Of a stretch of DNA of 64,000 nt, positions 54,734 to 63,386 are shown one piece after another. The notes beneath the pieces were generated by a model. The model was not told the origin of the DNA. It did not search any database and saw nothing but the letters and a program-made list of their open reading frames with translations. The number at the start of each line of letters is the position of its first letter. The stretch's first letter is position 1. A program made the translations under genes and the position numbers. Source of the DNA: Pedobacter sp. Bi126 (lineage in GTDB: Bacteria; Bacteroidota; Bacteroidia; Sphingobacteriales; Sphingobacteriaceae); NCBI RefSeq assembly GCF_918698245.1, contig NZ_CAKKMS010000006.1:248001-312000 (forward strand), given 5' to 3'.

Positions 54734-55054
54734 TTCTTGTTAATTTTATTAAGTCCGAAGTTATAAAAAAAAATAACATTCCAAGCTTTTCTAACAACAG
54801 AATTATTTGCCTAACAGCAAAATAAGGCCTATTTAGTGTAAAAAAGACATTATCCTTAGTGTAAAAAAGACACACTTAAGTTTTACAATTAGCAGTTAAC
54901 AGTAGCCCGAGCCGAGTTTTCAATTACCTGTCCAACGCTTGCATTATTGCCAATCGACTATCAACCAACTCACCATTGACTATTTTTACAGCTAATAAGG
55001 GTCGACTTTATTATATTTTTCGTTTCTTTGCAATCCAATTCTTCAAAAAATTAT
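54734..55054. other. divergent regulatory region between fbaA and accD
   Basis: The 321-base region has no gene. It contains the direct repeat at 54833-54872 and AT-rich promoter-like sequence such as TATATTTT near 55012, but no complete TTTG/TAnnTTTG pair could be fixed. Confidence 0.6.
54833..54872. promoter_or_regulatory. perfect 17-bp direct repeat, candidate operator
   Basis: TTAGTGTAAAAAAGACA occurs at 54833-54849 and again at 54856-54872, start to start 23 bases. It lies 100-140 bases upstream of fbaA and about 185 upstream of accD. The spacing of about two helical turns suits a dimeric regulator. Confidence 0.55.
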
Positions 55055-55900
55055 ATGGCTTGGTTTAAGAGAGAAAAAAAAGGTATCATCACCACAACAG
55101 AGGAGAAAAAAGAAGCACCAGATGGTTTGTGGAATAAATGTCCAAATTGTAAAAAACCGCTACATCAGGCAGAACTTCAGGAAAACAAATACGTTTGTCA
55201 TTACTGCGATTACCACTTGAGAGTAGGCTCAAAAGAATATTTCGAGGTTTTATTTGATAATAACGAGTTTAAAGAGCTGTTCCCTAACTTAACATCAGGC
55301 GACCCTTTAAATTTTAACGATAACAAACCTTACACCGATAGAATTAAAGAAAGCCAGGCTAAAACAGGCTTAAAAGACGCTATCCGTGCCGGTGTTGGTA
55401 AAATCGAAGGGCAAGACCTCGTAATTGCCTGTATGGATTTTGCTTTTATTGGCGGTTCGATGGGTTCAGTTGTGGGCGAAAAAATTGCAAGATCGATCGA
55501 TTATAGCATTAAACATAAAGTTCCGTTCCTGATGATTTCAAAATCAGGTGGTGCCCGTATGATGGAAGCCGCATTTTCATTAATGCAAATGGCCAAAACA
55601 TCAGCCAAACTCGCCTTATTAGGTCAGGCTAAAGTTCCATATATCTCTTTATTAACCGATCCAACTACCGGTGGTGTAACTGCATCATACGCCATGTTAG
55701 GCGATATTAATATTGCAGAACCAGGCGCACTGATCGGCTTCGCTGGTCCGCGGGTAATTAAAGAAACCATTAAAAAAGATTTACCAAAAGGTTTCCAAAC
55801 TTCAGAATTCGTTCTTGAACACGGCTTCCTCGATTTCATTGTAGATAGAAGAGCCATGAAAGCTAAATTGGGCGCTTTTATTAAAATGATGAACAACTAG
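55055..55900 (+). CDS. accD: acetyl-CoA carboxylase carboxyltransferase subunit beta
   Basis: Started at ATG 55055 (MAWFKREKKGI, the usual AccD opening) the protein has 281 residues; a TTG at 55028 would add nine. A four-Cys zinc ribbon (CPNCKKPL and CHYCDYH, about residues 27-50) is followed by the carboxyltransferase crotonase fold: MDFAFIGGSMGSVVGEKIAR, SGGARMMEAAFSLMQMAKT and DPTTGGVTASYAMLGD. With AccA it transfers CO2 from biotin to acetyl-CoA in the first step of fatty-acid synthesis. An R6 repeat begins directly after the TAG stop codon. Confidence 0.95.
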   Translation: MAWFKREKKGIITTTEEKKEAPDGLWNKCPNCKKPLHQAELQENKYVCHYCDYHLRVGSKEYFEVLFDNNEFKELFPNLTSGDPLNFNDNKPYTDRIKESQAKTGLKDAIRAGVGKIEGQDLVIACMDFAFIGGSMGSVVGEKIARSIDYSIKHKVPFLMISKSGGARMMEAAFSLMQMAKTSAKLALLGQAKVPYISLLTDPTTGGVTASYAMLGDINIAEPGALIGFAGPRVIKETIKKDLPKGFQTSEFVLEHGFLDFIVDRRAMKAKLGAFIKMMNN

Positions 55901-55939
55901 TTGGTTCAATAGTTCATTAGCCATTAGTTCATTGGTCTA
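55901..55939 (+). repeat. R6 repeat after accD
   Basis: TTGGTTCAATAGTTCATTAG begins at the base after the accD stop codon and continues CCATTAGTTCATTGG, the same word order as after thyA. Confidence 0.7.
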
Positions 55940-55995
55940 CGTACTAAAAAAATCATAATATTTAGAAAAGCAGGGCTTGAATAAATCGGTGAATT

Positions 55996-56057
55996 CAGTC
56001 CTGCTTTTTGCTTTAAGTCCTCGCTACACTCCGGGCTTTCCGCGGCAATCAGGTTTA
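55996..56057 (+). repeat. R1 dispersed element
   Basis: It runs from CAGTCCTGCTTTTTGC to CAATCAGGTTTA. The middle (AAGTCCTCGCTACACTCCGG) is shared with the reverse of the copy at 43783. Confidence 0.75.
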
Positions 56058-56198
56058 ATTAATATGGGCCGGTGGTTCTTTTGAGGGGTTTTTCCAGCGA
56101 ATGCTACAACCACTCCGCCCTGCGGGCACCCCTCCAAAGGAGGGGAATAAATAACCGCAATTTTTCTTATTTTTAAACTAACCAAACCATAAACTAAA

Positions 56199-56663
56199 AT
56201 GAAAAAGTTATTCCTATTAATCTCCCTAATCACCGTTACGCTCGCTATACAAGCGCAGGAGAAAAAAGCCAAAGCCCCTTATGATGAAGCCTTAGCCAAA
56301 AAGCTTGGTGCCGACAACTACGGCATGAAAATGTATGTTCTGGTTATGCTGAAATCGGGTACGAATACCACAGAAACCAAAGCCAAAACAGATAGTTTAT
56401 TTGCCGGACATATGGCAAACATGGGCAAAATGGTCGAAGCACAAAAACTCGTAATTGCTGGCCCGATGGGTAAAAATGATAAAAATTACCGTGGCATTTT
56501 CGTTTTAAATACAAAATCGATCGAAGAGGCAAAACAACTATTGGAAAGCGATCCGGCCATAAAAGCCAAATTACTGGAACCAGAATTGTACAATTGGTAT
56601 GGCTCTGCAGCACTAGCTGAGTATTTGCCGTTTCACGATAAGATCCAAAAGAGCAGTTTTTAG
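56199..56663 (+). CDS. exported YCII-related protein
   Basis: The 154-residue protein has a signal peptide (MKKLFLLISLITVTLAIQAQ) followed by a YCII-like ferredoxin fold: KMYVLVMLKSGTN, FAGHMANMGKMVEAQKLVIAGPMGKNDKNYRGIFVL and a final helix with LLESDPAIKAKLLEPELYNWYGS. The FAGHMANMGKM segment contains the His expected in YCII proteins. An exported YCII protein is less usual than the cytosolic form. Function unknown. Confidence 0.8.
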   Translation: MKKLFLLISLITVTLAIQAQEKKAKAPYDEALAKKLGADNYGMKMYVLVMLKSGTNTTETKAKTDSLFAGHMANMGKMVEAQKLVIAGPMGKNDKNYRGIFVLNTKSIEEAKQLLESDPAIKAKLLEPELYNWYGSAALAEYLPFHDKIQKSSF

Positions 56664-56770
56664 GGTTGTCTGCCACGGAAGCACAGAAGGCACGGAGAAG
56701 TTAATATAGTGAGGTCAGATGTTACATCTGACCTTTTCAGCTTAGTGAATCATTAAGGATTCAACTTGTG

Positions 56771-56808
56771 AGATTGCCACGGTGATGAAAAATCACCTCA
56801 CAATGACG
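56771..56808 (-). repeat. R2 half element with inner hairpin
   Basis: AGATTGCCACGGTGATG through CACCTCACAATGACG resembles the R2 right arm with a small hairpin GGTGATGAAAAATCACC in place of the usual inner sequence. Confidence 0.55.
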
Positions 56809-56899
56809 ATCCTATTTACTGCAACATTTCCATTAACATCCTTCAACCCCACTCCTTATTTCATAAATTAGCTTATCAAATAATCAACCCTAACTAATT

Positions 56900-58447
56900 A
56901 TGAATAAAAAACTACTCTTTTCTGCGCTATTGCTATGCACTTCAACCTGCATATTTGCGCAAGACAAAAAAATAATCGACAATATTGTTAAAGAAGTGAA
57001 CGAAAACACTCAATTAGAGAAACTCGCTCACGAACTTTTAGATGTTGTTGGACCACGTTTAGTTGGTTCACCACAAATGAAACAAGCCAATGATTGGGCC
57101 GTAAAAAAATATAGCGATTGGGGCATCTCTGCAAAAAATGAAAAATGGGGCGAATGGGCCGGCTGGGAAAGAGGCATTACGCACATCGATTTAATAAGTC
57201 CGCGGGTTAGAACCTTAGAAGGCACACAATTGGCCTGGAGTCCATCCACAAACGGTAAAACCATTAATGCAGAAGCGATTATTCTTCCAGCAATTACAGA
57301 CTCGGTATCTTTTCAAAAATGGTTGCCAAATGTAAAAGGTAAAATCGTATTGATTTCGATGAATCAACTATCTGGCCGACCAGAAAAAAATTGGGAAGAA
57401 TTTGCCACCAAAGATCTGTTCGAGAAATTTAAAAAAGAAAAAGCCGATGCCGCTAAAGCATGGATAGCCAGCATAGCCAAAACGGGTTTAACAGCAAAAA
57501 CACTTCCCGTAGCGATAGAAAATGCAGGTGCAGTAGCAGTAGTGATCAATAACTGGTCGCAAGGTTTTGGTGTAGATAAAATTTTTGGTGCAAATACGAA
57601 AAAGGTCCCAACTTTAGATTTATCTGTTGAAGATTATGGCTTGGTTTACCGCTTGGCGCTCAATGGAGATAAACCTAGGCTTAAAATTGAGGCAGAATCT
57701 AAAAAATTAGGTACTGTACCTACTTTTAATACCCTTGCCGAAATAAAAGGCACACAGAAACCAAATGAATACGTAATGCTTTCGGCACATTTCGATTCGT
57801 GGGATGGCGCAAGTGGCGCAACCGATAATGGTTCTGGTACCATCTTGATGATGGAAGCGATGCGCATTCTAAAAAAAATCTATCCTAACCCTAAACGTAC
57901 CATTTTGGTTGGGCATTGGGGAAGTGAAGAGCAGGGCTTAAATGGCTCAAGGGCTTTTGTAGAAGATCATCCGGAAATTGTAAGCAATCTTCAGGCTTTA
58001 TTTAACCAGGATAACGGTACAGGCCGAGTGGTGAATATTGGCGGGCAAGGCTTTGCTAAATCGAAAGACTACATTACCCGTTGGTTGGCTGCAGTTCCTG
58101 ATACCATTAAAAATCAGATCAAAACCAGTTTCCCTGGGTCGCCTGGTGCAGGAGGTTCTGATTTTGCTTCTTTTGTTGCTGCCGGAGCTTTGGGTTACTC
58201 GTTAAGTTCTACCAGCTGGGATTATGGCACTTATACTTGGCACACTAACCGCGACAGTTACGATAAACTGGTTTTCGATGAGATTAAAAGCAATGTAATT
58301 TTAGCAGCCATTATGGTTTATATGGCATCAGAAGATCCTGAAAAAACCTCAACTGAAAAAGCAACAGATTTACCTGTAAACGAACGTACCGGAAAACCAG
58401 CAGCCTGGCCGGTACAAACCAAATCGAATAGAAAAGGCGGGTTGTAG
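56900..58447 (+). CDS. exported M28 family peptidase
   Basis: The 515-residue protein has a signal peptide (LLFSALLLCTSTCIFAQ). A PA-like protease-associated insert lies about residues 120-240 (NVKGKIVLISMN, VAIENAGAVAVVINNWS). The M28 catalytic domain shows MLSAHFDSWDGASGATDNGSGT (zinc His, Asp and bridging Asp), VGHWGSEEQGLNGSRAF (Glu pair), LFNQDNGTG (zinc Asp) and TWHTNRDSYDKL (last zinc His). It should act as an aminopeptidase or carboxypeptidase in the periplasm or outside. It is a single gene with its own terminator. Confidence 0.9.
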   Translation: MNKKLLFSALLLCTSTCIFAQDKKIIDNIVKEVNENTQLEKLAHELLDVVGPRLVGSPQMKQANDWAVKKYSDWGISAKNEKWGEWAGWERGITHIDLISPRVRTLEGTQLAWSPSTNGKTINAEAIILPAITDSVSFQKWLPNVKGKIVLISMNQLSGRPEKNWEEFATKDLFEKFKKEKADAAKAWIASIAKTGLTAKTLPVAIENAGAVAVVINNWSQGFGVDKIFGANTKKVPTLDLSVEDYGLVYRLALNGDKPRLKIEAESKKLGTVPTFNTLAEIKGTQKPNEYVMLSAHFDSWDGASGATDNGSGTILMMEAMRILKKIYPNPKRTILVGHWGSEEQGLNGSRAFVEDHPEIVSNLQALFNQDNGTGRVVNIGGQGFAKSKDYITRWLAAVPDTIKNQIKTSFPGSPGAGGSDFASFVAAGALGYSLSSTSWDYGTYTWHTNRDSYDKLVFDEIKSNVILAAIMVYMASEDPEKTSTEKATDLPVNERTGKPAAWPVQTKSNRKGGL

Positions 58448-58461
58448 ATAAAGAATATTTT

Positions 58462-58493
58462 AAAGAGCATTTGGAAACAGATGCTCTTTTTTC
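58462..58493 (+). terminator. Rho-independent terminator of the M28 peptidase gene
   Basis: AAAGAGCAT (58462-58470) pairs with ATGCTCTTT (58481-58489) over a 10-nt loop and is followed by T residues, 15 bases after the stop codon. Confidence 0.85.
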
Positions 58494-58514
58494 TTGCAGC
58501 AACCCTGAATATAC

Positions 58515-58578
58515 TGTCATGCTGAGGCACGAAGCATCTGTTTCATTTATTGCAGATGCTTCGTACCTCAGCGTGACA
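58515..58578. repeat. R4 palindromic element, complete
   Basis: The arms TGTCATGCTGAGGCACGAAG and TTCGTACCTCAGCGTGACA pair over about 26 bp with two mismatches around a 12-base middle. It lies between the M28 gene and the convergent cydB. Confidence 0.85.
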
Positions 58579-58588
58579 ACAATCGGCA

Positions 58589-59593
58589 TTACTCCTCTTT
58601 CTTCTGAAACTTATAAAACAAATATCCCAAAAAAGGCAGAATCAATACACTCCCCAATAAAAGTGCTAAACCTAAACTATAAATGGTTTTTTCGGGCCCT
58701 GCAGTTTCGAGAAGTGAGATTGCATCACCATTTTTTAAACGGATAAAGTTTGGGAAATGCGCATAACTAATGGCTAAAAGGATCATCGTTACCTGAAAGC
58801 CAGCTAAAATGCGTAAAACTTTTGTTTTACCTTTAATTAGCAGGTACCATAACAGCACAAGAGATAAACTGGCCAAAATAATGGCCGATAACCCGACATT
58901 GCTCTTAAAAACCCAATCAATCAACGGAATTTTATCCCGCTGTGCGGCAATAAACACCATGGCACCAAAAACTACTGCAGCCACATTCATAAATTCCGCC
59001 TTTTTAATAAAACGGCGTTTATCATGTGCTTCTTTTGTTTCACCTATAAGGTAAATTGCGGCAAGAAAACCGCAGAGCGCGACCGTAAATAAGCCCACAG
59101 CAACAGAAAACCAATTCAACCAGCCAGAAATATACGCGGTATAAAAATCGTTCGCCTGCGTATCGATATGCCCTGAAATTAAGCTTCCGGCAATAATGCC
59201 AAGAAACAACGCAGTTACAAAACTCGAATACCTGAATATGCGGTTATAAAACCACTGCATATCATCTTTAACAGCATCGTAATGGCGGAATACAAAGGCG
59301 GTACCCCGAGCAATAATTCCGATGAGCATAATCGCCAATGGAATATGCAGATAAACCGACATGGTGGTATAAATATGCGGGAAACCTACGAAAAGGATTA
59401 CAATGGCAATAATTAACCACATGTGATTAGCCTCCCAAACCGGACCGATGGCCTGATACATGGTTTTACGGGTTTTACTCCTATTTTTTGTTGAAGTGAA
59501 TAGCTCTATAATCCCTGCACCAAAATCGGCCCCACCCAATAAAAAGTAAAGCAGAATGGCCATGCATAAAAATGTAATTACAACTTGTTCCAT
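58589..59593 (-). CDS. cydB: cytochrome bd-type quinol oxidase subunit II
   Basis: The 334-residue protein has eight to nine membrane helices and the CydB features: LLGGADFGAGIIELF near the start, GPVWEANHMWLIIAIVILFVGFP (with the Trp and His conserved in this subunit), YMFYHAP-like helices replaced by family variants, and a Lys/Glu-rich tail. It pairs with CydA to reduce oxygen at the inner membrane. It lies 109 bases after cydA, a gap that carries a short low-complexity tract (CACAGATTTGCACAGAT). Confidence 0.92.
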   Translation of the reverse strand: MEQVVITFLCMAILLYFLLGGADFGAGIIELFTSTKNRSKTRKTMYQAIGPVWEANHMWLIIAIVILFVGFPHIYTTMSVYLHIPLAIMLIGIIARGTAFVFRHYDAVKDDMQWFYNRIFRYSSFVTALFLGIIAGSLISGHIDTQANDFYTAYISGWLNWFSVAVGLFTVALCGFLAAIYLIGETKEAHDKRRFIKKAEFMNVAAVVFGAMVFIAAQRDKIPLIDWVFKSNVGLSAIILASLSLVLLWYLLIKGKTKVLRILAGFQVTMILLAISYAHFPNFIRLKNGDAISLLETAGPEKTIYSLGLALLLGSVLILPFLGYLFYKFQKKEE

Positions 59594-59702
59594 TATTTAT
59601 TTTTTTACCACAGATTTGCACAGATAAACACAGATTTTGATAATTCGACTGCAAGTCTCAAGCCTTCATTCGTGTTCATCCTTTTTATCTGTGGTTAATT
59701 AA

Positions 59703-61022
59703 TTATTTTGTTTCAGGTTTGTTATAGAGCACTGGCACCATTTTAATCTGGCGGTAAAGCAAAAACGTTACAATTAGGCTTAAAGAAACGTAAATGGCCG
59801 AGAAGATATAAAATGAGTAAGCAATGCCCGGCATCGGTGTAACGGCATCCTTAGTGCGCATAATGCCGTAAATAATCCACGGCTGTCTACCAACCTCTGT
59901 AACTACCCACCCGGCCTCTAAAGCGATGTAGCCAAGCGGAATGGCCACAACAAACAATTTCAACAGCCAGCGTTTCTCGGTTAAAGGTTTCTTTTTAAAT
60001 AAAGTGAAGAAATAAGTTAAGGATACTAAAAGTAGTAACGTGCCAATTCCAACCATAATCTGGAAAGCATAATGTGTGATGGCTACCGGAGGATGCTCGT
60101 TTTCTGGAATCTGATCTAAACCCTTTACCTCAGCGCTGAAATCGCCATGCGCCAGGAAACTTAAAGCACCTGGAATTTCGATTGCACCTTTCACGGTTTT
60201 ATCTTTCTCGTTCACAATTCCACCAATCAACAGCGGGGCAGGTTTTTCGGTTTTGTATAATGCCTCCATAGCTGCAAGTTTAGCAGGTTGCCTTTTGGCT
60301 ACATCTTTTGCCGAAATATCGCCACTTAACGGCTGCAATAACGCGCCAATGCAAGCAAATATGGCCGCTATTTTAAAAGCTTTCAGATGAAATTCTTTAT
60401 TACGGTCTCTCAGGATCATTAAAGCATGTACACCTGCCACAGCAAAGCCTGTAGCGGTAAATGCGGCCAAACACATGTGTAGCGCCTGACTAAACCATGC
60501 TTTATTGAACATGGCCTGTATGGGATCGATATTCAGGTATTGTCCGTTTACAAAATCAAAACCCGCCGGACTGTTCATCCAGGCATTTGCAGCCACAACC
60601 AATATTCCGGAGGCTAAACCACTTACCCCTACAACCATCCCGGTAAACCAATGGAACCATTTATTTAACTTATTCCAGCCATACAAGAAAAAGCCAAGGG
60701 CTATTGCTTCGATAAAAAAGGCTGTTCCCTCCAGCGAAAAAGGCATCCCGAATATTGGTCCTGCATGATCCATAAACTTTGGCCAGAGCAGGCCTAATTC
60801 GAAAGATAACATGGTACCTGATACCGCGCCGGTAGCAAAAAATATCGCTACACCTTTACTCCAGGCCTTGGTGAGATTTTTATATACCTCATCGTTTGTT
60901 TTAAGCCATTTATAATGCGATACGGCCATAAAGAAAGGCATAACCATGCCTATGCAGGAAAAAATGATGTGGAAGCCTAACGATAAGGCCATTTGGGAAC
61001 GGGCTGCGATAAAATCATCCAT
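59703..61022 (-). CDS. cydA: cytochrome bd-type quinol oxidase subunit I, short Q-loop type
   Basis: The 439-residue protein has the CydA features: MALSLGFHIIFSCIGMVMPF with heme ligand His18, SGTMLSFELGLLWP, FSLEGTAFFIEAIALGFFLYGW, ALHMCLAAFTATGFA with another heme His, and LEAGWVVTEVGRQPWIIYGIMRT. Only a short segment separates the middle helices, so it lacks the long Q-loop of the E. coli enzyme. It resembles the cyanide-insensitive oxidase (CIO) group. It takes electrons from quinol, for example those fed in by NDH-2, at low oxygen. The family is known for oxygen scavenging. Confidence 0.93.
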   Translation of the reverse strand: MDDFIAARSQMALSLGFHIIFSCIGMVMPFFMAVSHYKWLKTNDEVYKNLTKAWSKGVAIFFATGAVSGTMLSFELGLLWPKFMDHAGPIFGMPFSLEGTAFFIEAIALGFFLYGWNKLNKWFHWFTGMVVGVSGLASGILVVAANAWMNSPAGFDFVNGQYLNIDPIQAMFNKAWFSQALHMCLAAFTATGFAVAGVHALMILRDRNKEFHLKAFKIAAIFACIGALLQPLSGDISAKDVAKRQPAKLAAMEALYKTEKPAPLLIGGIVNEKDKTVKGAIEIPGALSFLAHGDFSAEVKGLDQIPENEHPPVAITHYAFQIMVGIGTLLLLVSLTYFFTLFKKKPLTEKRWLLKLFVVAIPLGYIALEAGWVVTEVGRQPWIIYGIMRTKDAVTPMPGIAYSFYIFSAIYVSLSLIVTFLLYRQIKMVPVLYNKPETK

Positions 61023-61287
61023 GAGCTGTAGATTTTGAATTGTAACAAATATAGTTGTTAAACACTAAAGCCTACGGTAATTCAATGATGTTGAAAGGAT
61101 TATTTTAAATATAGAACGTTTATAAATTGGAAATAGATTTGGATGTTCTTTAACACATAAATACTAAATATCGCTATTTGTCATCCTGAGGGGTAATTTA
61201 TTGTATAAAAATCAATATGAATGACGTATATATTTGGTTATTGCCCTTGGCTCAACCTTGCCTCGGCTCGCCGCCGCCTAAGGGCTC

Positions 61288-61311
61288 TTTCTTTTTGGCA
61301 TCAAAAAGAAA
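61288..61311. other. perfect 10-bp stem-loop in a GC-richer segment
   Basis: TTTCTTTTTG (61288-61297) pairs with CAAAAAGAAA (61302-61311) over the loop GCAT. It is preceded by CTCGCCGCCGCCTAAGGGC and followed by a Cys/Gly-codon-like GC-rich stretch. I recall similar segments between genes in other Bacteroidota. Confidence 0.6.
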
Positions 61312-61593
61312 CAAAAACTGCCGGCTGAAAATTTTTCTTTCGAAGCCAGCAGGTAGGCTTGGGCAGTGCAGCCCGAAAAATTTGTTAGGCCGGATTTAAG
61401 TAGAACGGGGATACCGTACTATGGCCTAGCTGGATGGAAATGCGAAATTTGTTAAAATGTTGATTAATAATTATTTGCAAAATAACGTCAATGGTAGCGT
61501 AGTCGAAGGATTAGCCATGGATTAACGCGTTCAAAAATTAACAGCAAAAAAGTCCTTTCCTAAATTAGGATAAGATAATAATCACCGCTTATG

Positions 61594-61633
61594 AGATTGC
61601 TTCGTCGGCTGAAAAAGCCTTCTCGCAATGACG
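61594..61633 (-). repeat. R2 half element with inner hairpin
   Basis: AGATTGCTTCGTC, the hairpin GGCTGAAAAAGCC (61607-61619), and TTCTCGCAATGACG. The hairpin is the exact reverse of the one in the copy at 17483. Confidence 0.7.
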
Positions 61634-61641
61634 AAAATCTT

Positions 61642-62541
61642 CTAAACCCCTTTCAGCTCGTCATAAGCAGCACCTAAACTCCTTTGAATACCCTCTCCCT
61701 TCCATTCTGTTGAATTTGGAATTGAGCTTGCTTTTAGGATGTCTTCTTTGCTTTTTCCTGCTTTGATTTCTCCGCCCACAAAAGTTAAAAGGTTCTGCAG
61801 GTAATTTTGAAAAGCTTTAACATCTGCTTTGTTTCCTGTTACTTTCTCAGGATCTAAGCTGTGCCCCCAGATAAACAGGGTATCGTTATCAAACTGGGCC
61901 AAAATTTTATCCAATGCAGTGATCCAATTACCGATGTGTGCACCATTTTCCCGATCAATGTAAGGAAACTTACGGTTGAACACCAAATCGCCTACATGCA
62001 CAATATTTGCATGCTCAAAATGATAAACGGCATCACCATTGGTATGACCAGAGCCATAATAAGAAGCTTTTATGTTCTCATCCCCTACTTTTGCTGCCCA
62101 TTTTGTTCCAAAAGTAGTGTCAGGCAACAACTGTTTGTCTAAATTATTTGCTTTCTCGGCACCTCTTTTCTGGTTAACCAAGGAGTTTTGATGCGCCACA
62201 ACCTTTTCGGCCAATCCTTTAAAGGAGATATTGCCAGCGGTATGATCGCCATGATGATGGGTATTAATCAGGTATTTGAAAGGTTTTTCGCCTAATTTTT
62301 TTAATTCTTCGATTACATGCGGCGCCGAAGTTGGGAACTGGGCATCTACCACCACAAAACCATTGCTCGAATTTAACCAGCCTATTGTACCGCCCTGTTC
62401 GGTAAATATCCCTACATTATTGCGCAATGGTTTAAAGTTGTAAGCACGCGTTAGCGCTTGCTGTGCAAAAACATCTGTTTTATAAATTGAAAGCAAGGCC
62501 ATGGCCAATGCTGAATTTTTGATAAAATTTCTTCTTTCCAT
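61642..62541 (-). CDS. exported metallo-beta-lactamase-fold hydrolase
   Basis: The 299-residue protein has an N-terminal signal region with a twin-Arg-like start (MERRNFIKNSALAMALLSIY, then VFAQQAL), so export by Tat is possible. The MBL metal site is HHHGDHTAGN (the HxHxDH motif), with later zinc ligands in YGSGHTNGDAVYHF, HVGDLVFN and FIWGHSLDP. It resembles general MBL-fold hydrolases more than true class B beta-lactamases. Substrate unknown. A hairpin separates it from the small gene upstream on the same strand. Confidence 0.85.
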   Translation of the reverse strand: MERRNFIKNSALAMALLSIYKTDVFAQQALTRAYNFKPLRNNVGIFTEQGGTIGWLNSSNGFVVVDAQFPTSAPHVIEELKKLGEKPFKYLINTHHHGDHTAGNISFKGLAEKVVAHQNSLVNQKRGAEKANNLDKQLLPDTTFGTKWAAKVGDENIKASYYGSGHTNGDAVYHFEHANIVHVGDLVFNRKFPYIDRENGAHIGNWITALDKILAQFDNDTLFIWGHSLDPEKVTGNKADVKAFQNYLQNLLTFVGGEIKAGKSKEDILKASSIPNSTEWKGEGIQRSLGAAYDELKGV

Positions 62542-62558
62542 TTTGGGATTTAGCTAAA

Positions 62559-62582
62559 AAACCACAGCAATTGCTGTGGTTT
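62559..62582 (-). terminator. hairpin terminator after the small acidic gene
   Basis: AAACCACAGCAA and TTGCTGTGGTTT form a perfect 24-base palindrome at 62559-62582. On the minus strand it is followed by a T run (TTTTTAGC) and precedes the MBL gene start. Confidence 0.75.
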
Positions 62583-62621
62583 AAATTTAGTCATTTTGTT
62601 CGTAAATTATATTCCAACCAG

Positions 62622-62825
62622 TTATATTCCTGAACCTGGTGTTGGTCCGGGTTCGTGTCCTGGCCCTAGTGGATTATTCTTGCGTTTATCCTCTTTATCA
62701 AAAAGATTGGTGGTTATTTTCGATGATTTATTTTCATCTAAAGAATCATGATCTCTCACATCTTCTACTTTTTTATCTAGCAAATCGTTCTCAACAACTT
62801 TACCTTTTTCCTTATTTGTTTCCAT
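62622..62825 (-). CDS. small charged protein with Pro/Gly tail
   Basis: Started at 62825 (METNKEKGKVVEND) the protein has 67 residues; a longer frame to 62939 runs into repeat-like sequence. It is highly charged (many Lys, Glu, Asp), with an acidic middle (VEDVRDHDSLDENKSSK) and a C-terminus rich in Pro and Gly (NPLGPGHEPGPTPGSGI). No family is recognised; it looks disordered. The clean downstream terminator supports it being a real gene. Confidence 0.55.
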   Translation of the reverse strand: METNKEKGKVVENDLLDKKVEDVRDHDSLDENKSSKITTNLFDKEDKRKNNPLGPGHEPGPTPGSGI

Positions 62826-63182
62826 AGTATTGTAAATTGATGTATTAAAGAAACAAGTGAAAAATAAGATTGTTTTTCTTAATTGTTTTGGGAATGGGTT
62901 TATTGCTGAGTAACTTATTAGCCCGTTAATGATAGTCATTGATAAAAGATTCTTCGACTTCGCTCAGAATGACAAAACGAGAGATATATTCCGTGTCTTT
63001 CGTGTTTCCGTGGCAAAAACATTTAAGTTAAAAGTCCAGGTTTAATACCTCATCAAATACAGCATAGCATAATCTTATTGGTTGTTGCACTTCAACCAAA
63101 GCATTATCTCATAACACAAAGAAGTAAATAGCCTCTCCTTAGAAAGGCCATTAGCATTAATTAAACAGGTTTATCTTCACAA
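62826..63182. other. gene-free interval with R5 and low-complexity words
   Basis: The roughly 357-base gap contains an R5 word (TTCGACTTCGCTCAGAATGA, near 62952) and a GTGTTTCCGTGGCAAAA tract near 63003. No gene is supported. Confidence 0.6.
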
Positions 63183-63386
63183 TTAAAACATTGCCCCCGG
63201 AAGTTTTCCCAATTCGTGAATGCAGCCGAAAGAATGAAATCTTCTTTTATGGATTTTGTTGAAATGGTTTGAAGATTCAAACGAAAATGGATTAAGGATA
63301 AACTTGTAAATGTGTTTCCTTTCTTCATTTAATTTTTCTTCCTGCTTCGCGTTCTCTAGATTTTGATTGTTTTGGCTCTTTTCCAT
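63183..63386 (-). CDS. small uncharacterised protein
   Basis: Started at 63386 (MEKSQNNQNLENAKQEEKLNEE) the protein has 67 residues; the frame extends to 63410. The N-terminal half is Asn/Glu/Lys-rich and helical. The C-terminal half has aromatic and His residues (FSFESSNHFNKIHKRRFHSF). No family is recognised, and it may be a chance open frame, but codon use looks reasonable. Confidence 0.4.
   Translation of the reverse strand: MEKSQNNQNLENAKQEEKLNEERKHIYKFILNPFSFESSNHFNKIHKRRFHSFGCIHELGKLPGAMF

Larger units (their letters stand above)
61023..61641. other. gene-free interval with a GC-richer stem-loop segment and an R2 half
   Basis: The 619-base gap upstream of cydA and past the end of the MBL-fold gene holds an AT-rich part (61023-61240) that should contain the cydA promoter. 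A GC-richer segment (about 61240-61430) with a perfect stem-loop follows, then an R5-like fragment and an R2 half element (61594-61633). A 60-codon open frame at 61217 crosses the stem-loop and is not supported. Confidence 0.65.

Noticed and set aside
61642..62541. Class B beta-lactamase conferring resistance
   Set aside because: The HxHxDH motif is shared by the whole MBL superfamily, and the other regions do not match known carbapenemases closely enough.
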